A DNA stretch of 5,290 nt from Ignavibacteria bacterium. GTDB taxonomy: Bacteria > Bacteroidota > Ignavibacteria > Tepidaquicellales > OLB5. Shown here piece by piece: positions 1 through 5,290 of this stretch. The notes under the pieces were generated by a model, which was given only the letters and a program-made list of their open reading frames with translations, searched no databases and had not been told where the DNA came from. The translations under genes were made by a program, and so were the position numbers. The DNA lies in NCBI GenBank assembly GCA_026417195.1, contig JAOADS010000078.1:1-5290 (forward strand), in the 5' to 3' direction. Positions within the stretch are counted from its first letter, which is position 1. Each line of letters begins with the position of its first letter.

Positions 1-19
1 AGATGTGTATAAGAGACAG
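1..19 (+). other. Nextera/Tn5 mosaic-end adapter (artefact)
   Basis: The first 19 bases are exactly the Tn5 transposase mosaic-end sequence used in Nextera tagmentation libraries. The reverse complement of the same 19 bases closes the window. This is library adapter, not genomic sequence, and the aquaporin gene is cut where it begins. Natural IS50/Tn5 is very unlikely, because only the engineered mosaic end is present, at both extreme ends, with no transposase gene. Confidence 0.97.
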
Positions 20-204
20 CTTGTAAGTTCACCTGTTGTAAAAACAGATAATGAGACTGCCGGGTTATAATGTGCACTGGATATGTGAGCACCCGCATAG
101 ACTACAATAGCTAGAGCTGATCCTATTATAAGCGGATTCGATGTCAGAGCAATAACAAGCGTCAGAAAGAAAGTACCGATGAATTCTGTGATATATTTGT
201 TTAT
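20..204 (-). CDS. Aquaporin (MIP family), N-terminal fragment
   Basis: This is the N-terminal part, about 61 residues, of a channel for water or small neutral solutes in the inner membrane. Read on the minus strand, it gives a first membrane helix beginning KYITEFIGTFFLTLVIAL, then a second helix (about residues 25-38), then GAHISSAHYNPAVS. The last stretch contains the first of the two NPA pore motifs (bases 58-66, about residues 47-49) in the usual setting, a conserved His and Gly/Ser-rich turn before HxNPAVS. The rest of the gene, including the second NPA, is lost at the left adapter. The start is a problem. The frame is open back to a stop at 232-234 with no ATG, GTG or TTG. By family pattern (M-x-K-Y-x-x-E-F-I-G-T-F) the initiator should be the ATA at 204-202. 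It may be a rare ATA or ATT start, or an ATG altered by mutation or read error. The family call is firm; water versus glycerol specificity cannot be judged from this half. Confidence 0.87.
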
Positions 205-383
205 AATTTTAAGTTTAAAATTGATAAATAGTTATAGTGATGAAATTCATTCAAAATAGAGAAACCAAGTAAATGCTTCCAATCGGAAATTATTAAATTA
301 ATATATGTCTAATATATTTTGAAATCTGCAGAATAACAATGAAAATATGATGATTTTTAGTTATTTTAGCGAAAAAGTTAGTT
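205..383. promoter_or_regulatory. Divergent intergenic region, aquaporin / DUF4783-kinase operon
   Basis: This very AT-rich stretch of about 180 bp separates two divergent genes, so it should hold promoters for both. No strong promoter is visible. A weak sigma70-like pair on the plus strand is ATGAAA (339-344), a 17-base spacer, and TATTTT (362-367), which would place transcription just ahead of the TTG start at 384. On the minus strand TTGAAT (254-249) with TATTTA (230-225) at an 18-base spacing is equally weak. Two short inverted repeats lie in the middle: TTCC-4-GGAA at 277-288, and a 7-base AT-only repeat at 300-318 with a 5-base centre. Either could be an operator, but both are short enough to arise by chance in DNA this AT-rich. 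Confidence 0.3.
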
Positions 384-842
384 TTGAAAATTTTCTTATA
401 CTTTATACTGATTCTATTGGTCTATCCAGAGTACTCATTTCCTCAGGACACATGGTGGAAAGATAAAAAATATAAAACCAAAGAGAAGCAACAGAAATTT
501 GATAACTGCAAGATAACCTTTATGAACATAGCAGATGGTCTGCAATATAACAACGTAACCTACATTTCACCTTATTTTCAGAATGAAATCTATTTAAGCC
601 TTCATAATACTGAAAAAGGATATTACAGCAGAGAACAGAGTGCATATATAATTGAATCGTTTTTTAGTCTCTATCCTGTGTATTCATTCAGGTGGCGGAA
701 CTCAACACGTTCCGAGACATATGCTTTTGCAGTAGGCAAATACAGATATAAAAGAAACGGATTCATAAATTCATTTACTGTTTCAGTTTCATTAAAATAT
801 ATCAATAATCTCTGGTTGATAGACCAGATCCTTGTAAATTGA
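384..842 (+). CDS. Exported DUF4783-like (NTF2-like fold) protein
   Basis: A 152-residue protein with an N-terminal signal sequence: Lys2, a hydrophobic core at about residues 3-13, and likely cleavage near residues 19-22. The mature part is therefore expected in the periplasm or envelope. Residues about 43-151 resemble DUF4783, a small NTF2-like domain found in Bacteroidota and relatives. They follow its order: a helix (ITFMNIADGLQYNNVTYISPYF), a strand (IYLSL), a segment around YYSREQSAYIIESFFSLYP, then strands ending in a W-L-I-D-Q-I-L pattern. The molecular role of this family is not known. The start is TTG at 384-386, chosen because an in-frame stop lies upstream (351-353), no ATG precedes the signal peptide, and the signal begins exactly here. 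The next gene starts two bases after the stop, so the two are almost surely co-transcribed and perhaps translationally coupled. I infer that it may act with, or be sensed by, the following kinase. The family call rests on remembered pattern, not a search. Confidence 0.75.
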   Translation: MKIFLYFILILLVYPEYSFPQDTWWKDKKYKTKEKQQKFDNCKITFMNIADGLQYNNVTYISPYFQNEIYLSLHNTEKGYYSREQSAYIIESFFSLYPVYSFRWRNSTRSETYAFAVGKYRYKRNGFINSFTVSVSLKYINNLWLIDQILVN

Positions 843-844
843 TA

Positions 845-2650
845 ATGCATAAAATCCTTAATACCCTTAAAATTTACATTACAAAACCAATTATCATATT
901 AACCCTGATAGGTATTTTAACTATCATAATCACCTATTTAGCTAAGCTTTATTTCATAAATGTTATAGAAACAAACTGGAGTGAAATATCAAGGGAGAAA
1001 ATAACTGAAACAGAGAAAGATTGTGCAGATTTATTTTATAAATATCAGAACGGGACAAAAGAGTTTTCTGACAGGTTAATTAATAACCGAAGATTAATTA
1101 ATTCATTTTTGAATCAGAACTTAAGACGTACCTATGAAACTTTTTACGATATACCTGAAAGTGACTTGTACAATACCGAGCTTTATAATAGCCGGCTTGA
1201 GCTATTTATGTTTTCAGGAAGACAGATACAACCAGGCATAGTGGAGCTAAGAAAGGCACTCGGAGGTGAACGATTCTCTGTGGTAAAAGAAGTCGGACTT
1301 TATTCTTACATTAACATTTTTACCCCTGTTATATCAGAATCAGGTAACACAGAAGGTGTTCTGGTAACTTCACGCCTACTTGATATAGATCCATATTTAA
1401 GAAGCAGGTTATTTGAAAACAGCGGCATAAGCAGTGAAATTTACAATAAATACCATATTGATGCAGAATTCAAGTTCAAGCCCGGACAAAACGGATATCA
1501 ACAAAGTGTTACCGAATCTGAATACTCCGTGGTAAATCTCACCGGTATCAATGGTGAAACTATTGGTATGCTGCTGATTCCAAAACTTGATAAGTCATCA
1601 TATATACTCAGTATTGAAAAAAAATTTGATAACTATATAGTCTTTATAGTTTTCATATTAAATGTCATCTTTATTTATTCTATTTTCGTTAAACTCAGAA
1701 ACAGTAAATCTCTGCTGTTAAGGTTAACAGTTCCTGTAATAATAATTGTTTTATCAAGATATCTTTGGTTACTCATAGAATTTCCCTCAAGATATGTAAG
1801 AGAGTTTGAGCTGGACTTATTTTCACCTTCTCATTACGCCTCTTCTTTCGGATTTGGAATTGCAAAATCACTTGGAGAATTATTTATAAGCTTTTTAGCA
1901 TTAACCGTAATATGTTTTTACATACTTTCTTTCACAATTAAATATTACCCCGAAAAAAAACAAAAATTAAGTAAATTCACTTCAATCGGTGTAACCATCA
2001 TACTTGCATTATTCACCCTGTTCTTAGTTCATATATATGGAATTATAATCCAAAGTCTGATTTACGAATCAACAATAAAATTCATAGACAAATCGGAGAT
2101 ATTCTCATTTAATCAGCCGGAACTGATTATTATGAGAATAAACATTCTGCTGATATCTGTTTCACTTTTATCAGCGGCTGTAAGCATTTCGCTTCTGTCT
2201 GACAAATTTTTAAAACCTTTTTATGTCCGATATAAGTTACTCCAGAGAAATCCAGTATTCATATCAGCAGTAATATTTCTGATTGTAACTTTTTTAGTTT
2301 ACCTGATTCCTTCCAGAATAACAAACTTATCACTTAATTTTTGGATAAGTTTTGTAATGATAATTTTGGTTTCATCTTTGGCTATTTACATTGCGAACAG
2401 AAAACTTTACGAACGGAGTTATCACCTCCTGAACATAAGAAATATCTCTTTATTTCTGCTGGCTTGTGCTTTGTTTATTCCAGCCATTACATTAAACAAA
2501 ATTATTTCTCAGGAAAACCGTTATCTTGAAAAAGCAGCAAAGGAAATAGCATTTCAACCATCAGACAGAATTATATTTCTCGTTACAGCAGCAATGGAGG
2601 AAGCAAGGGATTACGAGGAACTTAGCAAGGATATATATGACCCGAACTAA
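845..2650 (+). CDS. Giant sensor histidine kinase, N-terminal membrane/sensor part (ends at in-frame stop)
   Basis: This 601-residue product is the front part of a large membrane sensor kinase whose frame continues after the TAA at 2648-2650. ATG 845 is preferred; an in-frame TTG at 839 would overlap the upstream stop codon and add only two residues. Residues about 14-36 form a first membrane helix. About 37-262 form an extracytoplasmic domain with Cache-like features, such as LYSYINIFTPVISESGNTEG, an aromatic strand followed by a Pro and a G-rich turn. Eight more hydrophobic segments follow at about 265-283, 294-311, 345-366, 380-406, 432-452, 472-489, 499-518 and 535-552. The last 50 residues begin a second external domain that finishes only downstream of the stop. 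No catalytic motif is present, so this part alone cannot phosphorylate anything. It follows the DUF4783-like gene by two bases, as in an operon. The most likely reading is half of one interrupted gene; a free-standing membrane receptor is the less likely alternative. Confidence 0.8.
   Translation: MHKILNTLKIYITKPIIILTLIGILTIIITYLAKLYFINVIETNWSEISREKITETEKDCADLFYKYQNGTKEFSDRLINNRRLINSFLNQNLRRTYETFYDIPESDLYNTELYNSRLELFMFSGRQIQPGIVELRKALGGERFSVVKEVGLYSYINIFTPVISESGNTEGVLVTSRLLDIDPYLRSRLFENSGISSEIYNKYHIDAEFKFKPGQNGYQQSVTESEYSVVNLTGINGETIGMLLIPKLDKSSYILSIEKKFDNYIVFIVFILNVIFIYSIFVKLRNSKSLLLRLTVPVIIIVLSRYLWLLIEFPSRYVREFELDLFSPSHYASSFGFGIAKSLGELFISFLALTVICFYILSFTIKYYPEKKQKLSKFTSIGVTIILALFTLFLVHIYGIIIQSLIYESTIKFIDKSEIFSFNQPELIIMRINILLISVSLLSAAVSISLLSDKFLKPFYVRYKLLQRNPVFISAVIFLIVTFLVYLIPSRITNLSLNFWISFVMIILVSSLAIYIANRKLYERSYHLLNIRNISLFLLACALFIPAITLNKIISQENRYLEKAAKEIAFQPSDRIIFLVTAAMEEARDYEELSKDIYDPN
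2648..2650 (+). other. In-frame TAA interrupting the kinase reading frame
   Basis: The codons before (…IYDPN) and after (APTLAFTVGARCRFYDEDINSA…) this TAA are in the same frame. There is no other stop from 845 to 4936. The protein-like sequence resumes at once, with no insertion, deletion or start codon at the junction, so a single base change is enough to explain it. TAA is used as a true stop in this DNA: the kinase itself ends in tandem TAA TAA at 4934-4939. Code reassignment is therefore unlikely. Either the gene is a recent pseudogene in this genome or the base is a read or amplification error. Confidence 0.85.
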
Positions 2651-2716
2651 GCACCCACACTTGCATTTACTGTAGGGGCCCGCTGCAGGTTTTATGATGA
2701 AGACATAAACTCAGCA

Positions 2717-4936
2717 GTGTTTATTCTGGATACAAATAAAAAAGTAGTAAGCGACTTCAATATTAATCCTAACGAGCTTAATTCTGACAGTGTAGTAAAT
2801 TCCTCAATAAGGAATCTTGCAGGTACAAATTCAGTTACCGATGATGATGAAATTTACGAAAGCGAACCTGATTCTCTTGAACTAAATCTGTCATCCCTGC
2901 AGTTTGAAGATGGGAAAGTCATTCAGAACTCAGAGATGAAATTTTACGCTTCCATATCTTCTATTGAAAACCCTTCCCTCCGACACAGCGGATTTAGAAA
3001 CATACTTGGTTACATAATTATAGCAGCCGGCTATGAAGCTAAAAATTACCTTACACAGTCTAACTTCGGCATTTTCGGAAACTTTACAAAAGGGAATATA
3101 ATAAACAAGCTTACCTCAACACCTGTTATTACAGAATTCACTGACGGAGAAATCGCAGGCTCTTCTAACAGAGAAGTTTCCCGTTCTTTTACAAAATCAC
3201 TTGATGCATTCAGGGAAAGCGTTAAAGATAAAGTAGATAAATCAGCACTTAGATATGATGAATTTGAAAATCAGATATATAAATCTTATTATGTTCTTAC
3301 TCAAAGCAGAATATCCGGAAACACGCCGGTAGAAAAAATATACATAGTTAGCGTTAAAGTAAATGATTTCAGCCTGATAACATTTTTCTTTTTCAGATAC
3401 TTATTGTTTGTAGTAACAATATTCTGTATTATTTTACTTATATATCTTATTTATAAACTAATTCTTTTCATTACATCCGGAAATAAATTTATAAAATTCG
3501 GTTTCAGAGAAAAGGTTTTTGCCTCTTTCCTCTTAGCTTCATTAATTCCAATAATCATTCTGGCAGCATATACACGTGAATTCGTAAAAAATAAAAATGA
3601 GGAATTCTATAAAAACTCTATCATATCTGACCTGAAATTAGTAGAAAATTATCTTAAGAAGAAAAAAGACGAATTAATAACTTCTCATAAAGGCGAGCCG
3701 AGTTACAGGGAAATTTTTTCAAAAGGATTTATCCAGTCTGAAAAGAACTTTAATTACTATGTAAAAAACAAGCTTGTCTCCACAACAAGTGAACAACTTT
3801 ATAAATCTGATTTACTTGATTCAAGAATTTCAGGTAAAGCTTTTTATAATATCTCTATTCTTAAAAGAGATTTTTTCTCTGAATCCCAGAATATTGGAGA
3901 TTTTACATTTATTGTAGGCTATAAACCAGTATATGATAAGTTCAACAATTTAGTCGGCATATTGTCTTCCCAGACTGTATTCAGACAATATGAAATCAAC
4001 AGTGAACTTACAGAGAGTCTGGTTTACATTCTTGGACCTTATTTCTCAGCAGTCATAATTTTAATATTTATAGTGAACTTCCTTTCATACAGAATTTCAA
4101 ACCCGATACTGAAACTTCAGAAAGCTACTGAGCAACTATCAAAAGGCAATACTGACATCAGGGTTAAATCAAAAGCTAAGGATGAAATAGGCGAACTTGT
4201 TAGATCATTTAACAGAATGGTTAAAGAACTTAAACGTTCCAGGGAGGAGCTGAAAAAGGCTGAACGTGAAGGAGCCTGGAGAGACATAGCAAGACAAGTT
4301 GCCCACGAAATAAAAAATCCTCTTACTCCTATGAAACTTTCAATTCAGTATCTTTACTCTTCATATAAAAATAATTCAGGGAATTTCAGTGAGATTCTGG
4401 AGAGAACAAAGAGACTGATTATAGATCAGATTGAAAGCCTTAACAGAATAGCTACAGAATTTTCTGATTTTGCAAAAATGCCAAGCAGAAATTATGAAGA
4501 ACTTAGCATAAACGAGATACTTAATGACTTGGTAAGTCTTCTCAACACAGACAATCTGATCAAACTCAAAACCGGTGATGAAGTTTCTGATGTAAAAATC
4601 AGAGGTGACAAGTATGAATTAAAGCGTGCGCTTCTGAATATTATAAAGAACTCCATACAGGCTGTTGAAGCAAAAGATATTACTCAGGGCAAAATTGAAA
4701 TTACAGCTGAAAAAACAAATGGCTATCTGAATGTGAAAATATGTGATAACGGCATAGGAATGAGTAAACAGATAAGAGAGAAACTGTTTGAACCTTATTT
4801 CTCTACTAAATCAAGCGGAATGGGTCTGGGTCTTGTTATTACAAAAAAAATACTTGATGATATGAAAGCAGATATTAAGGTAAAAAGCACTCCTGAGGTA
4901 GGTACAGAAGTGGATATACGTTTTCCTTTGTCATAA
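2717..4936 (+). CDS. NtrY-type sensor histidine kinase, C-terminal part (continuation of the split gene)
   Basis: This 739-residue open frame is numbered here from GTG 2717, although coding similarity clearly begins at 2651. Residues 1-222 finish an external domain begun before the stop. Two membrane segments follow (about 223-252 and 266-287). A smaller external domain (about 288-433) has a Cache-like motif around FIVGYKPVYDKFNNLVGIL. A last helix (434-458) leads to HAMP (about 459-511). The kinase core has an NtrY-style H-box, WRDIARQVAHEIKNPLTPMK, with phospho-acceptor His530 (codon 4304-4306). It also has an N-box (NIIKNSIQAV, Asn645), G1 (DNGIGM, Asp677), an F-box (FEPYFSTK, 691-698) and G2 (GMGLGL, 701-706). 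All key residues are intact, and no PAS domain lies between HAMP and the H-box. The natural reaction is ATP-dependent autophosphorylation of the His, then transfer to a response regulator, which is not in this window. GTG 2717 is the only in-frame start candidate after the stop and has no good ribosome site, so independent translation is doubtful. As one gene (845-4936) the product would be about 1363 residues, with the His at about 1154. Confidence 0.88.
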   Translation: MFILDTNKKVVSDFNINPNELNSDSVVNSSIRNLAGTNSVTDDDEIYESEPDSLELNLSSLQFEDGKVIQNSEMKFYASISSIENPSLRHSGFRNILGYIIIAAGYEAKNYLTQSNFGIFGNFTKGNIINKLTSTPVITEFTDGEIAGSSNREVSRSFTKSLDAFRESVKDKVDKSALRYDEFENQIYKSYYVLTQSRISGNTPVEKIYIVSVKVNDFSLITFFFFRYLLFVVTIFCIILLIYLIYKLILFITSGNKFIKFGFREKVFASFLLASLIPIIILAAYTREFVKNKNEEFYKNSIISDLKLVENYLKKKKDELITSHKGEPSYREIFSKGFIQSEKNFNYYVKNKLVSTTSEQLYKSDLLDSRISGKAFYNISILKRDFFSESQNIGDFTFIVGYKPVYDKFNNLVGILSSQTVFRQYEINSELTESLVYILGPYFSAVIILIFIVNFLSYRISNPILKLQKATEQLSKGNTDIRVKSKAKDEIGELVRSFNRMVKELKRSREELKKAEREGAWRDIARQVAHEIKNPLTPMKLSIQYLYSSYKNNSGNFSEILERTKRLIIDQIESLNRIATEFSDFAKMPSRNYEELSINEILNDLVSLLNTDNLIKLKTGDEVSDVKIRGDKYELKRALLNIIKNSIQAVEAKDITQGKIEITAEKTNGYLNVKICDNGIGMSKQIREKLFEPYFSTKSSGMGLGLVITKKILDDMKADIKVKSTPEVGTEVDIRFPLS

Positions 4937-4944
4937 TAAAAGAC

Positions 4945-5160
4945 TCATCTCTTAAAATACCAGTATTCATCGTCCTCATAGAAAAAGTCCATACCGTAAT
5001 GCTTTCTGATAAGGAATTTGAATACAATGAACTTACCTGGTGCTTTGGTTATTTTAGGATGTCTTCCGTAATCGTTACATGTGCTTAATTCAAACAAAGT
5101 TGTCCTCTGTATCTTGCTGGGCTTATACTCTCCCACATATACGGTATTGGCTTTCTTCAT
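4945..5160 (-). CDS. Small hypothetical protein (71 aa)
   Basis: A 71-residue protein, basic and rich in aromatic residues, with an acidic-aromatic tail (FFYEDDEYWYFKR). It has no signal peptide, membrane segment or metal-binding Cys pattern (one Cys only), so it is probably cytoplasmic. I do not recognise its family. It is considered real because it starts with ATG, has a plausible sigma70 promoter at a suitable distance upstream, and fits an otherwise gene-free gap. Its residue composition also looks like a folded protein, with alternating strand-like stretches (TVYVGEYKP, KFIVFKFLI), not a random AT-rich frame. It converges on the kinase with only eight bases between the two stop codons and no visible terminator hairpin there, so the transcripts probably overlap at their 3' ends. 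The function is unknown. Confidence 0.65.
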   Translation of the reverse strand: MKKANTVYVGEYKPSKIQRTTLFELSTCNDYGRHPKITKAPGKFIVFKFLIRKHYGMDFFYEDDEYWYFKR

Positions 5161-5182
5161 AAGTTACTAATAATTATGACTA

Positions 5183-5211
5183 AATATATTAAACTGTGAT
5201 TTAAATGGCAA
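5183..5211 (-). promoter_or_regulatory. Sigma70-like promoter for the 71-aa gene
   Basis: On the minus strand, TTGCCA (5211-5206) and TATATT (5188-5183) are separated by exactly 17 bases. Each matches the -35 or -10 consensus at five of six positions. The -10 box lies 22 bases before the ATG at 5160, giving a short leader. The flanking DNA is AT-rich, so a chance match is possible, and Bacteroidota proper use a different promoter form (TTTG/TAnnTTTG), which is not seen here. Confidence 0.42.
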
Positions 5212-5242
5212 GGGCTTGAAAAATCTTTATTAAATTATTCCA

Positions 5243-5270
5243 GATAGTGTCATAAAGAATTAATACTATC
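5243..5270. repeat. Short inverted repeat at the right edge
   Basis: GATAGTGT (5243-5250) can pair with ATACTATC (5263-5270), with one G-T wobble and a 12-base loop. It sits directly before the right adapter, so any T-tract or neighbouring gene is out of view. It could be the terminator stem of a gene further right, an operator upstream of the 71-aa gene, or chance. Confidence 0.22.
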
Positions 5271-5271
5271 C

Positions 5272-5290
5272 CTGTCTCTTATACACATCT
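5272..5290 (-). other. Nextera/Tn5 mosaic-end adapter (artefact)
   Basis: The last 19 bases are the exact reverse complement of the first 19 and match the Nextera mosaic end. The genomic insert therefore ends at 5271. Adapters on both ends suggest that the window is one complete tagmented molecule, or a contig built from untrimmed reads. Confidence 0.97.

Noticed and set aside
192..199. TATATTTG, another TAnnTTTG match on the plus strand
   Set aside because: It falls in the aquaporin coding region, has no upstream -33 TTTG, and is a common chance match in AT-rich DNA.
379..386. Bacteroidota-type -7 box (TAGTTTTG, TAnnTTTG form)
   Set aside because: It overlaps the TTG start codon at 384, so transcription would begin inside the gene, and no TTTG -33 element lies at the right distance upstream.
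2341..2529. 62-residue plus-strand frame inside the kinase
   Set aside because: It lies wholly within the membrane region of the kinase in another frame, has no ribosome site, and is explained as a shadow of the real gene.
2648..2650. TAA as a reassigned sense codon or programmed readthrough site
   Set aside because: TAA ends the kinase at 4934-4939 as a tandem stop, it is the tightest stop codon, and no stimulatory structure was seen after it. A mutation or error is simpler.
2694..2699. ATGATG as a restart site for the C-terminal kinase part
   Set aside because: Both ATGs are out of frame with the kinase; only GTG 2717 is in frame.
4956..4972. Small palindrome (AATAC-CA-GTATT) as a terminator for the kinase
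   Set aside because: The stem is five bases with a two-base centre and no following T-tract, and it lies inside the 71-residue gene.
1..5290. Terminal inverted repeats of a transposon
   Set aside because: The inverted ends are the engineered Nextera mosaic end, and there is no transposase or other mobile-element gene inside.

Overview
The window is a single DNA fragment with a 19-base Nextera (Tn5 mosaic-end) adapter at each end (1-19 and 5272-5290). Real sequence therefore runs only from 20 to 5271, and genes touching either edge are cut by library preparation. The DNA is AT-rich and no gene has a clear Shine-Dalgarno sequence. Together with a DUF4783-type secreted protein and a very large multi-membrane-pass kinase, this suggests the Bacteroidota/Ignavibacteriota/Chlorobiota group. 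That assignment is an inference from style and family content, because no marker gene is present.

Layout from left to right. Positions 20-204 (minus strand) hold the N-terminal part of an aquaporin (MIP family) with its first NPA motif, cut off by the left adapter. A divergent intergenic region of about 180 bp follows. On the plus strand come a small exported DUF4783-like protein (384-842) and, two bases after its stop, a giant sensor histidine kinase reading frame (845-4936). That frame is interrupted by one in-frame TAA at 2648-2650, so it appears as an N-terminal membrane/sensor part (845-2650) and a C-terminal sensor, HAMP and NtrY-type kinase part (2651 or 2717 to 4936). A 71-residue hypothetical protein (4945-5160, minus strand) converges on the kinase end with an 8-base gap and has a sigma70-like promoter at 5183-5211.

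Functionally, the secreted DUF4783-like protein and the kinase look like one operon: an envelope-sensing kinase and a possible periplasmic partner. The kinase half carries the full set of ATP-binding and phospho-acceptor motifs. No response regulator lies in the window. The aquaporin and the small protein belong to separate transcription units.

I found no wholly new system. The points most worth a second look are the stop codon splitting the kinase, the missing normal start codon of the aquaporin, the unusual size and architecture of the kinase, and the adapter ends, which make uncorrected single-molecule errors a serious explanation for the first two.
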